A DNA stretch of 64,000 bases from Sipunculus nudus (lineage: Eukaryota > Annelida > Sipuncula > Golfingiida > Sipunculidae), in assembly GCA_026874595.1 (NCBI GenBank), contig CM049313.1, positions 43,988,659 to 44,052,658 on the forward strand, in the 5' to 3' direction. Position numbers and translations under genes: made by a program. The notes under the pieces are model-generated. The model had not been told where the DNA came from. It saw nothing but the letters and a program-made list of their open reading frames with translations, and did not search any database. The first letter of the stretch is position 1, and every line of letters starts with the position of its first letter. Positions 49,243 to 59,713 of this stretch are shown piece after piece.

Positions 49243-51560
49243 GCCCCCGCCACAAAGTGGCCGGGGCATATAGTTTTACCCATGTCCATCCTTCCGTCCT
49301 TCCGTCATTCCGAAATAAAACAGTTGTACGGACTTTTTTTCGCAATGCCTGCAGATATTGGCCTGATTTTTTGTGTGTGGGTAGATAATGAATAGTTACA
49401 GATCGAGTTCGCGTTTCGTCCCGGTTGATTTACTTTTGACCGTTTTACGGCTCCTAAACTTAGAAAATTTCATGAAAAATAGAAATTTTCATGACAAATA
49501 CACATGTACAGTCTTTTTTTCACAATGCCTGCAGATATTGGCCTGATTTTTAGCTCAGCTGACTGTAAGTCTCCTTAAAAACTTGAAATTAGGTCTCTGT
49601 TACCCATAACCTCTGAGCTATGGGGCTCCGAAGTACCCCCCAGAATAATGGAAAATTTGATACAAAAGCTCAAGTATCTGAACAATTATAATATTGATCA
49701 CCATGATTCTTTGCATGGATATTGATCATGAAATGTTTCATTTTTTCAATTTTTAGCTCAGCTGACTGAAAGTCATCTGAGCTATAGGGATCACCTTTTG
49801 TCCGTCGTCCGTCTGGCCATCCAGGCGTCTGTCTGTTAACAGGGCACAAATCGTAACCGCTAGACCTGGAATCTTCTAACTTGACATCCTGGGAGGTCTA
49901 TAGAAATTCTCCTTGTAAACCTGAAATTAGGTCACTGTGACCTATATTCTTCGAGCTATGGGGTTCTGAAGTACCCCCCAGAATAATGCAAAATTTAATA
50001 CAAAAGCTCAAGTATCTGAACAACTAATGCATTAATCACCATGATTCTTAATAACTGGACCTAGAATTTTATTTTTTGACATGCTGGGAGACCCCTGAAA
50101 AGTCATCTTGTAAACCTTGAAAATAGGTGTCTGTTACCCATATCCTTCATGCTACAGAGCTCCATAGTACCCCAATGAATATTGGATGATTTTATACAAA
50201 AGGTCAAGTTTGGAAAAAGTATTTCATTCAAATTTGACATTCAGATGATAAAATTACTTTTGTCAATGTCTTCCTGGTCAGCTGAGCGTCATGACCCCTG
50301 GGTCACTTGTTAGTGTGTAAGCAGATAATGTTCGCGTTTCGTCCCAGTTGACCTACTTTTGACCGTTTTATGGCTCCTAAACTTAGAAATTTCATGAAAA
50401 ATATAAATTTTCATGACAATCAACATGTACGGATATTTTTTCGCAATACCTGCAGATATTGGCCTGATTTTTAGTGTGTAAGCAGATAATGGCCAATTAC
50501 AGATCAAGTTTGCGTTTCGTCCCAGTTGACCTACTTTTGACCGTTTTATGGCTCCTAAACTTAGAAAATTTCATGAAAATTATAAATTTTCATGACAAAT
50601 ACACATGTAAGGATATTTTTTCGCAATACCTGCAGATATTGGCCTGATTTTTAGTGTGTAAGCAGATAATGGCCAGTTACAGATCAAGTTTGCGTTTCGT
50701 CCCAGTTGACCTACTTTTGACCGTTTTATGGCTCCTTAACTTAGAAAATTTCATCAAAAATAAAAATTTTAATGACAAATATACATGTGTACGGACTTTT
50801 TTTTCGCCATGCCTGCAGATATTGGCCTGATTTTTGGTGTGTGGGCAGATAATGACAAGTTACAGATTGAGTTTGCGTTTGGTTTCAGTTGACCTACTTT
50901 TGACCGTTTGACGGTGCTCTAACATAGAAAATTTCATAAAAAAGTGCACATGTACAGACTTTTTTTTCGCAATGCTTGCAGATACGGGCCTGATTTTAAG
51001 TGTGTAGGCAGATAATGACCAGTTACAGATCAAGTTCTTGTTTTGTCGGCAGATAATGACCAGTTACAGATCAAGTCTTTGTTTTGTCTCAGTTGACCTA
51101 CTTTTGACCATTTGACTGCTCCTGAACATAGAAAGTTTCATGAAAAATAGAAATTTTCATAACAAATGCATATGTTCCGACTTTTTTTCCTGAATGCCTG
51201 CAGATACCACCCTGATTTTTTATGTGTGGGCAGATAATGAAAGTTACAGATCGAATTCGCGTTTCATCCCGGCTGACCTACTTTTGATGGTTTTACGGCT
51301 CCTAAACAGAAAATTTCATGAAAGACAGAAATTTTTATGGAAAATGCACATGTATGGACCTTTTTTCACAGTGCCTGCAGAAACTGGCCATGATTTTTGG
51401 GGTGTTGCTTGATAATGACCCGTAACAGATCGAGTTTGCATTTTGCCCTTGATGACCTACTTTCGACCATATGACACCTCCTGAAAAATTGTTTCAAAAT
51501 TTAACAAATGTTTCTAATTTGCCCCAGGCGGGGGCATTCGTGTCGTTCTGACACATCTAG
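49243..51560 (+). mobile_element. Short-repeat family B, near complete, with 180-bp core units
   Basis: The 5' end is a hairpin (GCCCCCGCCAC, loop, GTGGCCGGGGC; 49243-49267) followed by CCATCCTTCCGTCCTTCCG. The core repeats the phrase 'gcaatgcctgcagatattgg' about every 180 bp (49351, 49531, 50452, 50632, 50815, then less regularly), about eight units. The 3' end is GCCCCAGGCGGGGGCATT, then a GTGTC/GACAC hairpin (51540-51554) and ATCTAG. The GCCCCCGCC and GGCGGGGGC ends are inverted copies. A hairpin followed by CTAG resembles the 3' end of Helitron-like elements; a 5' TC is not evident. Confidence 0.8.
49555..50310 (+). mobile_element. Short-repeat family C, two joined copies nested in family B
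   Basis: It interrupts a B core unit exactly at 'gcctgatttttag'. The undisturbed joint 'gcctgatttttagtgtgtaa' is visible at 50465. Copy 1 (49555-49754) is internally shortened. Copy 2 (49755-50310) starts with the hairpin AGCTCAGCTGACT / AGTCATCTGAGCT (49755-49783, one mismatch) and GTCCGTCGTCCGTC. It ends with the hairpin TGACCC-ct-GGGTCA (50292-50305) and CTTGTT. TTAG flanks both sides and could be the target duplication. Confidence 0.8.
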
Positions 51561-51820
51561 TTATTCCTGAAATAGAAACTAGAGAGGCTCAAGTCCATGA
51601 TTTCATAACCGCCACAGACTAGATAGTATGAAGATGCTTATATCCAGCCCCAGTTTTATCTGTAACAGATGACAGAGCTCTTGATGTTAATTTATATGAC
51701 ATTTCTTCCAGTAACCAATCCTGTTAGAAATACATCAACCACTAATTTGGATAAAGCAGGGACACATGTCCTTGACGTAGAAGCAGCTGTTTGATTTAAA
51801 ATATATTGTCTGTTCACCAG

Positions 51821-52008
51821 GAAAGGAGCTAACCGTTACCTGACTATATCAAAAAAGGAAGGGAACCAGACTACTCATGTGTCTGGATCATTTAATCTGG
51901 TCAGGAACACGCGGCACCAGATACATAGCTTACTACAGAGGTTTCCAATCACAAGCAAGGAGAGACAAGATCTTCAGCCCCGTACAGAAAAGCTTCAGTA
52001 CAGTGAAG
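51821..52008 (+). CDS. YTHDC2: YTHDC2-like, end of R3H region and linker
   Basis: It joins the previous exon as KGKGANRYLTI, identical to human except the last residue. It continues with ...HQIHSLLQRFPITSKERQDL, matching the human AVRSLIQRFPVTNKERTEL segment. It ends after YSE with one base of a Gly codon, donor G/GTACAG. The linker is between R3H and the helicase core. Confidence 0.9.
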
Positions 52009-52297
52009 GTACAGAAACATGTTGCATATCTTATATAGCTATAATAATGCATCAACTCTCAATGCATTTACTTGCAATCCCTCAATTAAATTTTAGTTAA
52101 TTCTTAACCTCCAAATAGATTCATTTCACTTCTTAATTTCTTACATGTATTACTTTGAAGCCCTCTGTGAGCTGTCAGATTTGAAGGAGAACACCATGAT
52201 GTAAAGGCTGCTTATTTTGTATTTTTTTAAAGTGCTTACTCTTTTTTTTTTGTCATTTAGCTTTCCAGGCCTGAATTTTCTATAAATTTTATTGCAG

Positions 52298-52503
52298 GTG
52301 TGACCAAAGAACTGATGAAAACCGCCACAGGTCGCCTGAACAATGGTGTTCCTCAGCTGCCCCCGCCTCGTGGTCAGTGTGAGCTTTCCGGCTTCAGAGA
52401 AACCCTACCTGTCTTTTCTCTCAAGGAGAAAATTGTACACACCGTCAATGATAATAAGGTCGTACTGGTTTCAGGAGAAACAGGATCCGGAAAATCCACC
52501 CAG
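52298..52503 (+). CDS. YTHDC2: YTHDC2-like, helicase motif I exon
   Basis: After TATTGCAG it reads TATGRLNNGVPQLPPPRG (human TSGRLNNGIPQIPVKRG), then LPVFSLKEKIVHTVNDNKVV, then the Walker A motif GETGSGKSTQ, which binds ATP phosphates. It ends in phase 0 at CAG/GTATGT. Human has GETGSGKTTQ here; the Ser for Thr change is normal among DEAH helicases. Confidence 0.95.
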
Positions 52504-53021
52504 GTATGTTATACTTGATCCTAGCCTAATTAACTTAAGGCTATTACTTGTAGTGATGGAGGATTTTATTCAGGACTGAGACTCAAGTCTCAGACTTGTG
52601 TCATATCAGTGAATATATTTTTAATTTTGGCAATTCTTTGATCCATGCCTTGAAAACAAATATTGTTATGTCCTGAACTATGAATGTTGTCATTATGTTT
52701 ATTGTTTTAAATTTATTCATGTGTTCTCTGCTGTGTCACTACTAAGTGGAAGAGGCACATAGGTATAATAAAATAAAATAAAAATATATCACATGATATG
52801 AAATATTGTTGTTTTTCTTTCTGGCTTTCAAACTAAATGGATTATATATTTCCTAGTATAGTGCATCACTTATTGTATTTTATGCTATACCCAATATTCT
52901 GTAGTACAGACCTGTTTCTCTTTCAATGTGTGATTCAGACAAATCCTTGTGCTTGAATTGTACTATTTGATATTATTGAATTTTTCAAAAGTTTGTTTAA
53001 AAATTAATTTATCATTGACAG

Positions 53022-53188
53022 GTACCGCAGATGATACTGGATGAATGTCACCAACAGGGGAAGCCCTGTCGCATCTTTTGTACACAGCCACGGCGTATTT
53101 CTGCCATTACACTCGCTGAGCGTGTAGCAGCAGAAAGAGCAGAAAAAATTGGCCAAACAGTTGGCTACCAGATTCGACTTGAGAGCAG
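53022..53188 (+). CDS. YTHDC2: YTHDC2-like, helicase motif Ia exon
   Basis: The acceptor is TTGACAG/GTACCG. It reads [20 protein letters not shown] then [20 protein letters not shown], the DEAH-family motif Ia, then [14 protein letters not shown], the conserved GYQIR stretch. The donor AG/GTAGTC splits the final Arg codon, which the next exon completes. Confidence 0.95.
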
Positions 53189-53980
53189 GTAGTCCAATAA
53201 TCACTGTAATTTTTCATCCTGGAATAGCCACATATTGAATTAGTTGTCAATAAAAACAAGCAAAATAATTTTTGACAAATAGATTGGTGTATATCTGAAG
53301 TTTACACAAATAATGTATTGTTTTACCGATTTGCCCATGAAGACTAAGTCTTGTTGTTAATATGTGCTATGGCACAAAATATGTAAAAGGATTCTTGAAG
53401 ATATGGGAAAAGGACTTAATTTTATGTTGATCATATATACTATTTCAAGCCGCTGGAGCAAAAATTTCTGTTTTATCTTGTCAAGCTGGCAAATTAAACT
53501 TATTTTGTCTGGACCAGATAAAAAAAAAAATTAAATGAACTGCTTGCTTAGTATTTTTTTTTCTCAGTGTCTGTGGAAAAATACATTTTTATTGTAGCCT
53601 TATTGTCAGAAGACAACTGTTGCTGTTTTTCCACTAGACTTATAAAAAAACAATATTAAATTTGATAATGAAAAGACACTGGACTAGTAATCAAGACACT
53701 AATTAGCAGATAAATGGCATTGATTGACAAGTTATCACAATGTTATAAAGCAGGTGGTAATGTTAGCCCATTGTTAAGTCCATTCCACAATGGAGTGAAA
53801 CCACCATTCAATCCCTTCAAGGCTGCTACGCTTGCTCTGCTTGGTCTGTGTTGTTGAACGATGATTAAAACAAGAGCACAGAAATGGGTTGTTGATTATC
53901 TGAGATTCTGTCAGGCGCTATGCATACCGCATAAAAATGCTATAGAACACCAGAAAAAAAACCATGGTTCAACCATTCAA

Positions 53981-55271
53981 TCAGATATAAATATAAATAT
54001 AAATTTTCATGACAAGTGCACATGTACGGACTTTTTTTGCAATGCCTGCAGATACCGCCCTGATTTTTTATGTGTGGGCAGATAATGACCAGTTACAGAT
54101 CGAGTTCGTGTTTCTTCCTGGTTGACCTACTTTTGATTGTTTTACAGCTCCTTAACATAGAAAATTTCATGAAAAATATAAATTTTCATGACAAATGTAC
54201 ATGTACAGCCGTTTTTAGCCCTCAGCTCATAGGCTGATGGGCTATTGTCGTCACCCAAGCTGTCCATCTATCCGTCCGTCCATTTGTCTGTTCGATGTCC
54301 GTCCGTTCCGCATCTGTTAACTTTTACCTTGTGAGCGGGATATCTCTAAAAGGATTAACCGTTGGAATTTTATTTCATCAGTGAAGATGTATATCGATAA
54401 AATCTCGGTCAAGTTTGAAGATGGGTGACCTTGATTCATTTTCCTACATTTTAGAGCTGATTATAGAAAAACACTCAGAAGCTTATATCTCAGGAACCAT
54501 TGTGTGGATTTTCACAAAACTTACTATGATCATTGGGACTGATGGTCAGTACGTGCTGCTCAATTTTGGTGCCGCCACCTGCAATTTCTGATTTTTTAAC
54601 AAAATTTTATTGGATTTTTCAATTTTGGCCTTTTGTGCAGGATACCTCCAAAGGTATTCAACACAGGAACTTCCTTACTTCAGTGCTATTGCATTATATT
54701 TACAAAATCTTGGTCAAGTTCAAAGATGGGTGGTCTTGACCTACTTTTCAAAGTCACAGAGCTTAGTATAGAAAAAAACTTAGGAGCTTATTTCTCAGGA
54801 AGCATTTGGTGGATTGTTATGAAACATGGTACATACCTCTCCAATCTAAATTTATAACTGATTATCAGCTTTTGCTAATATTCTAGTTTCGCAATGCAAT
54901 GCTTACAGATACTGGCCTAATGTTGGGTCTGTGGGCGCATAATGACCACTTACAGATCGAGTTCACGTTTTGTCCCAGTTAACCTATTTTTGACCATATG
55001 ACAGATCCTGAACATAGAAAATTTCATGAAAGGCAAATATTTTAATGAAAAATGCACATGTATGGACTTTTTTCACAATGCCTGCAGATACTGGCCTGAT
55101 TTTTGGTATGTTGCTTGATAATGACCTGTTACAGATCGAGTTTGCATTTTGCCCTTGTTGACCTGCTTCTGACCATACAACACCTCCTGAACTTAAAAAA
55201 TTTTACAAAATTTAAAAAATGTGTCTAATTTGCCCCAGGCGGGGGCATTTGTGTCGTTTAGACTCATCTAG
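53981..55271 (+). mobile_element. Short-repeat family B, 5'-truncated copy
   Basis: It begins inside a core unit ('aaattttcatgacaagtgca'), has core phrases 'cctgcagata(c)' near 54047, 54905 and 55083, and ends like the other copy with GCCCCAGGCGGGGGCATTTG and ATCTAG (to 55271). It is interrupted by family D. Confidence 0.8.
54217..54886 (+). mobile_element. Short-repeat family D, nested in family B
   Basis: It starts after GTTTTT with a hairpin AGCCCTCAGC / GCTGATGGGCT (54217-54244), then GTCGTCACCCAAGCTGTCC and ATCCGTCCGTCC. Body phrases include 'gtgagcgggatatctctaaa' and 'caagtttgaagatgggtgac'. It ends ATTCTAG at 54886, after which the B core resumes (TTTCGCAATGC). A second copy is at 62671-62890. 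Confidence 0.75.
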
Positions 55272-55787
55272 TTTCTATACACAAATTTATTTTATTATTT
55301 CTAGTTTAATGTGTTTGTTTAAGCAAGCCAGTCAAGCCAAATACTATTGTATGTGATGATTTTATTACATATATATAGCAATTAACTATATCTTATCTTA
55401 ATATCAGAATTGTGTGTAAGCTCAGTACTCAGCTTTATATTTATATTTGTTACAGTTACAGGTATATAATGAAATGACTCCTTTTGCATTAGTTGCTTCT
55501 GCCACTAAGATATGTTTTTCATGCCCATTCATGTGTGTTTTTATGTGTGTGTTTGCTCACAACATAACTCACGCAATCATGAACAGAATCTCATGAAATT
55601 TTCAGGGCATCTCAGGGCCAATGAAGAACTGATAAGATTTTGTTGTGGATCTGGCACATGATAAAGGAACTTCAGCAAAGAATATTCACAAATGCACAGT
55701 CACTTTTGTATGAATGAACCTGGGCATATGGGCCGAATAAATAAGTGAATGCTATCACAGTTTTGGGAGCATCCCACAGTAGGGAAC

Positions 55788-55801
55788 CCCCCCCCCCCCC
55801 A
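55788..55801. repeat. Poly(C) tract
   Basis: About 14 C residues follow 'gtagggaac'. Confidence 0.85.
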
Positions 55802-56027
55802 ACATGGCGGAGGCATGCATTCCTTAGAATGAAGAACTCTATTTCCTATGTTAATGAAAATCTTTTTTCAGCTAGGAATTAGAATCATCACACAATTGCC
55901 ATGCTATGTGGATCGCATGTAAATCATATGATGCTCCATCTGTTAGGAGGTTTTGGTACTATGAAAACTCTACATATTTTAGCAGACATTTGACATTGGT
56001 AAATCAAGTTATCCTTTCTTGTCTCAG

Positions 56028-56130
56028 GGTGTCACCAAAGACCTTACTCACCTTTTGTACAAACGGTGTTCTGCTGAGGACCTTGATGGGTGGAGAAGGG
56101 GCTTTATCAACTGTCACCCACATCATCGTG
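56028..56130 (+). CDS. YTHDC2: YTHDC2-like, helicase motif Ib exon
   Basis: The first base completes an Arg codon (AG/G), then VSPKTLLTFCTNGVLLRTLM follows, nearly identical to human, with the TNGVLL motif. It ends ALSTVTHIIV in phase 0 at GTG/GTATGA, directly before the DEIH box in the next exon. Confidence 0.95.
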
Positions 56131-56573
56131 GTATGATTTATATCTAGTTTCTCAAGCATACATTATATCATGTTAGTACATGTGTTGTAAAATTTTAGCG
56201 GCAATTTATGCATTTAAATATGACATTTTTCAGTCAGTATGTAAATCTTTATTAATTGTATATTTTTGGGGGCTCAGTGAGTATACTTCAAAGGGTATTT
56301 ATTAATGGAATGCTATACATTAGTTTACTGTCTGTTACAGTTATTCACTCAGTCTTATTAATTGGAGTATTTTGTCTATTAAATTGTAATATCGATATGC
56401 ATATAGTTTGTAGAAGTAGTACCAGTTTCTGGGTATGTTCTAAACAAACACAAAAAGAACACTATATATAAAGAACATTTACTTTAAACATAAACTTTAT
56501 ATCATTTAACTTAATCATGTAGCAAATCACTTTTTTAGGCATGATTGTTCATTTCTGTATTCTCAAATGGTCA

Positions 56574-56752
56574 GATGCACAAACATGATCTGCTTTGTGA
56601 ATTGTATTGGTTGTTTTACTGTGTATTAAGAAGATGAGATACACAAGCATGACCAGTTTAGTGATTTCTGTTCTTTAACTGTGTATTAACATGATGAGAT
56701 ACACAAGAATGACCAGGCTAATGATTTTCGTTCTTTAACTGTGTATTAACAG
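56574..56752 (+). repeat. Intronic 60-bp tandem copies of the exon boundary that carries the DEIH box
   Basis: The first 20 codons of the next exon and its preceding intron end recur upstream: copies starting GATGAGATACAC at 56633 and 56693, exactly 60 bp apart and 60 bp before the true exon start at 56753. A decayed fourth copy starts near 56574. Both clear copies still read DEIHK but run into a stop (VY*) and lack the AG acceptor (aag/aat instead of aacag). Confidence 0.9.
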
Positions 56753-56909
56753 GATGAGATACACGAGCGTGACCGGTTCAGTGATTTCTTGCTGATCACA
56801 CTGCGGGAGGTGCTGCCCAAGTTCCAGCACCTAAAGCTGATACTGATGAGTGCAGCCCTTAATATCAAGTTGTTCACTGGCTACTTCCAGGAGTGTCCAG
56901 TCATCAATG
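56753..56909 (+). CDS. YTHDC2: YTHDC2-like, helicase DEIH box and motif III exon
   Basis: After TTAACAG it reads DEIHERDRFSDFLLITLREV, then LKLILMSAALNIKLFTGYFQ, then ECPVIN. DEIH (motif II, ATP hydrolysis) replaces the DEVH of human; SAA is motif III, coupling hydrolysis to unwinding. The donor G/GTAATT leaves one base. The exon is 157 bp. The 5' part is repeated in the intron before it. Confidence 0.95.
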
Positions 56910-57011
56910 GTAATTTATTTAGAAATATAAGGAATACATAGCATGCCTGTTGCTTTTTCAGTGCTTCCACTTTATATACTTTTATATAGAATAAACAATT
57001 TTTACACTTTT

Positions 57012-57250
57012 TCGCTCAGCTGACTGAAAGTCAAATGAGGTATAGGTATGACACTTTGTCCGATGTCGGGCCATATGTTAGCAGGGCACAAAGAATAACC
57101 GCTGGACCTAGAAACTTTTAATGAGGTCAGTGTGAACCATAACCTCTAAGCTATGGGGCTTGAACCCCCTGAAAAATTAAAATTTTGATTCAAAACCTCA
57201 AGTATCTTGATAATCAATGCATGGTTTGCCAAGAATCTGGCCTTGAATAT
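57012..57250 (+). repeat. Short-repeat family C copy
   Basis: It begins CGCTCAGCTGACTGAAAGTCA (first base differs), then TTTGTCCGATGTCGG and 'aacctctaagctatggggct'. The 3' end is missing and family A follows. Confidence 0.7.
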
Positions 57251-57259
57251 TTACCATGG

Positions 57260-57652
57260 CTAGTTTTGTTTAGATTGGTCATCTGAAGAACTCTTAACAG
57301 ATTTTGGTTATTTTTTGCTAACTGCATTTACTGGGATTTTATAGGAAAAAGCTAAAAAAAATTTTTAAAAATCTTCTGTTCCAAAACTGTCAAGCCAAAT
57401 TGTTCAGTATTTCATATGAATAATCTCTGAAACAATCTCTCTCAGGTTTGATGGAATGGTTCCAGTTCGGTGAATTTTTACAGGAAGCTGAACTTAGTCA
57501 TTTGGCCAAAACAGGATACTAAATTTTAAATTTCAGAAAACAGCTGGAGGAATCTTCACCAAATTTTATACAAATGTTGGTCACATGACTCATATGAAAT
57601 TGAGGCATTGGTGGCGCCGACCACATCAGCCGTTTTCTGTCATTAGTCATTA
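57260..57652 (+). repeat. Family A copy, left part, split by a DNA transposon
   Basis: It shows the usual A body phrases (ctgtcaagccaaattgttca, acaatctctctcaggtttg, attggtggcgcc) and stops at TCATTA where the inverted-repeat element begins. The right part resumes at 59714. Confidence 0.8.
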
Positions 57653-59711
57653 CCGTAAAATCTCCACTTTAAACCGCGGTTTAATCAAGAAATTCAAAAT
57701 CTTGAAATCAGGTTGATTTCCTGAAAGCACTGTGCGGTTTATACTAGAAGGGTTTCCTGAATATCTTCCTGACAGACATCGTTTTTGGGCCGGCGAGTGG
57801 GCGATAATATTGCAACTTTCGAAGGCCGTTCTTAGCAGCAGTCTCGCATGCATGGGAGCCGTGTGTAAATGTATTATTAACGATTATTTGTTATTTATAA
57901 ATTAAATATTGCTGATTAGTTTTCGTGTGATATATAACTTGTGATAAAATCTTGGTAATTGTCACCAAAAAATATGTTTAAAACAACCTAACGTTAAACT
58001 GCATTAAATGCGGCGGTATCCAGGACCTGGATACCGCCACATAAAAAGGTTCAGAGTAAACTGGCGAACTTCAAACCCTTGTCGGAAAAAATCTTGTAAA
58101 ATCAAATAGTGCGTTTATGACAAGGAAACTTTAAGTAATCTAAGGGAGATATAGAATTTAAATTGAATGACCAAGAAATTCAGCTAAATATTGTTTTAGT
58201 ATGTAAACAAGACTCACTTTTAAAACTTTGCAACCCTTGCGCTTGAAACTGTCTCAGAATCTGAAACAATGAACCGCGTGATCTTTGCTCGTTGAGCCAA
58301 CGCGGCCCGTTTCCACTGGTTACACAGGCGGCTGCCGGCCAGCCGTGGCTGGGGATAAACCCAGAGCAGACATCGTTCCCCGTGTATCACCGTTTATTAG
58401 GATAATACATATTCTTCTAATCAACATTTAAAGTGGACAAACACTGTCTAATTGGTATGTTATATGCGTATTTGATAAGAATATCTTTATTTCTTAACGA
58501 ATACGACTTTTTCCGACGAAATATAAGAATTTAATTGTCATGTGGAATGTCTCCAGTTTCGTCAAATCATCTTCTAGGGCTCTCCCACAGCATAGCGTAG
58601 TAAGAGAGGACGGTCGCTAGGGCTAACAACAACCCTGCTGTAACACACAGCGGCCCACTTCGTCGGGCATGGTCAAGCAAAATTGAAATAAAAGCCTACT
58701 TTAAACCCATTTGCGGCATTATTTAGCAATGATTATTTGTTTAAAACGTTAAATGAATAAAAAGCTGACATCGTAAGGAGTCTCACAATGGCAGACGATC
58801 GTTTTAAAATCAAGTTTGAGTGCCGCCATGTGCTGAAACGCCCCGGTATTCTGCTAAGAATATTTTGAACGGCTGTACGCGGTGGGTGGTAAACAGAACA
58901 GCCACCTATTTCGTCCCAGCGTGCTTTGCGCGAACACTGCCTTGACAAAATGGCTCCACACACGGAAACTTTCTTCAGGAAAAAAACTTGCTTACCCCGA
59001 CTGGCCTCTTTAATCTTACCTTAAAATCACTCGTTATCAAGCGTCTGGTTTCCTATACGTGCGTATCTCGAAAAGGTAACTTCAGTTACTTTGATATTTA
59101 GTTAAGTTGACCAGCGATGTTTTCAAACGCGCCAGCAAATTGTGGCATTGAGTGATGTCAACGTACGATGTGACGATGATAATACCGAAGTTACCGGTAT
59201 GAAAATGATTTGAATCTTCATAGTAATTCCAGAAAATGAAATTTTCATCAAAAGTTAAGATTTCAAAATATTATTTTTAGAATTAAAATATACAGTGACT
59301 TGAAATGGATCAGCAGAATATTTTTTTTTCCAAAATATAATGACAAATCAGTAGCAAACAAAAATACGACACGGAATATAAAATCTGTATAAACAGACGG
59401 AGGTTCACCGGCCCTTGCGTCTTCTCAAACTTCATGCATGAGTGACCCTGCAAAAGTGTTACGATGTGTTTAAATAAAATGGCCAAGGAATTTTAAAGTG
59501 GACAGGAATGGCCGAGTCGCAACCTACGCGTGTTCATTTCTAGATGACAGCTTGATTGTGTCTTTTGTCAAATCATTCCGTAGCGAAAGTTGGTGCGGTT
59601 TTAAAGGGGGGTTCTTAGTATTTGAGCCCCTCGCGATGTCTCACCTAGAATTTCGGCGAAGTCTGGGTGCGGTTTTAATCGGAAGTGCGGTTATAAGTGG
59701 AGATTTTACGG
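57653..59711. mobile_element. Tc1/pogo-like DNA transposon, 2,059 bp, non-coding
   Basis: The 25-bp ends are inverted copies with two mismatches: left CCGTAAAATCTCCACTT then TAAACCGC, right GCGGTTAT then AAGTGGAGATTTTACGG. TA dinucleotides (57651-57652 and 59712-59713) flank them. Further GTGCGGTTTATA/GTGCGGTTTTAA motifs lie near the ends. No frame looks like a transposase, so it would need one in trans. It is GC-richer and CpG-richer than its surroundings in the middle. Confidence 0.85.
58012..58038. repeat. 27-bp perfect palindrome inside the pogo-like element
   Basis: Arms GGCGGTATCCAGG and CCTGGATACCGCC are exact inverted copies with one central A. Confidence 0.95.
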
Positions 59712-59713
59712 TA

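Larger units (their letters stand above)
48609..51820 (+). other. YTHDC2-like intron filled with short repeats
   Basis: GTAAGA to CACCAG. Most of it is the family B element (49243-51560) with family C inside it. The first 600 bp and the last 250 bp are ordinary AT-rich sequence. Confidence 0.85.
53189..56027 (+). other. YTHDC2-like intron with nested short repeats and a poly(C) tract
   Basis: The first 790 bp is AT-rich spacer. A 5'-truncated family B copy (53981-55271) with family D inside it (54217-54886) follows. Then AT-rich spacer with a poly(C) run at 55788-55801. Confidence 0.8.
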
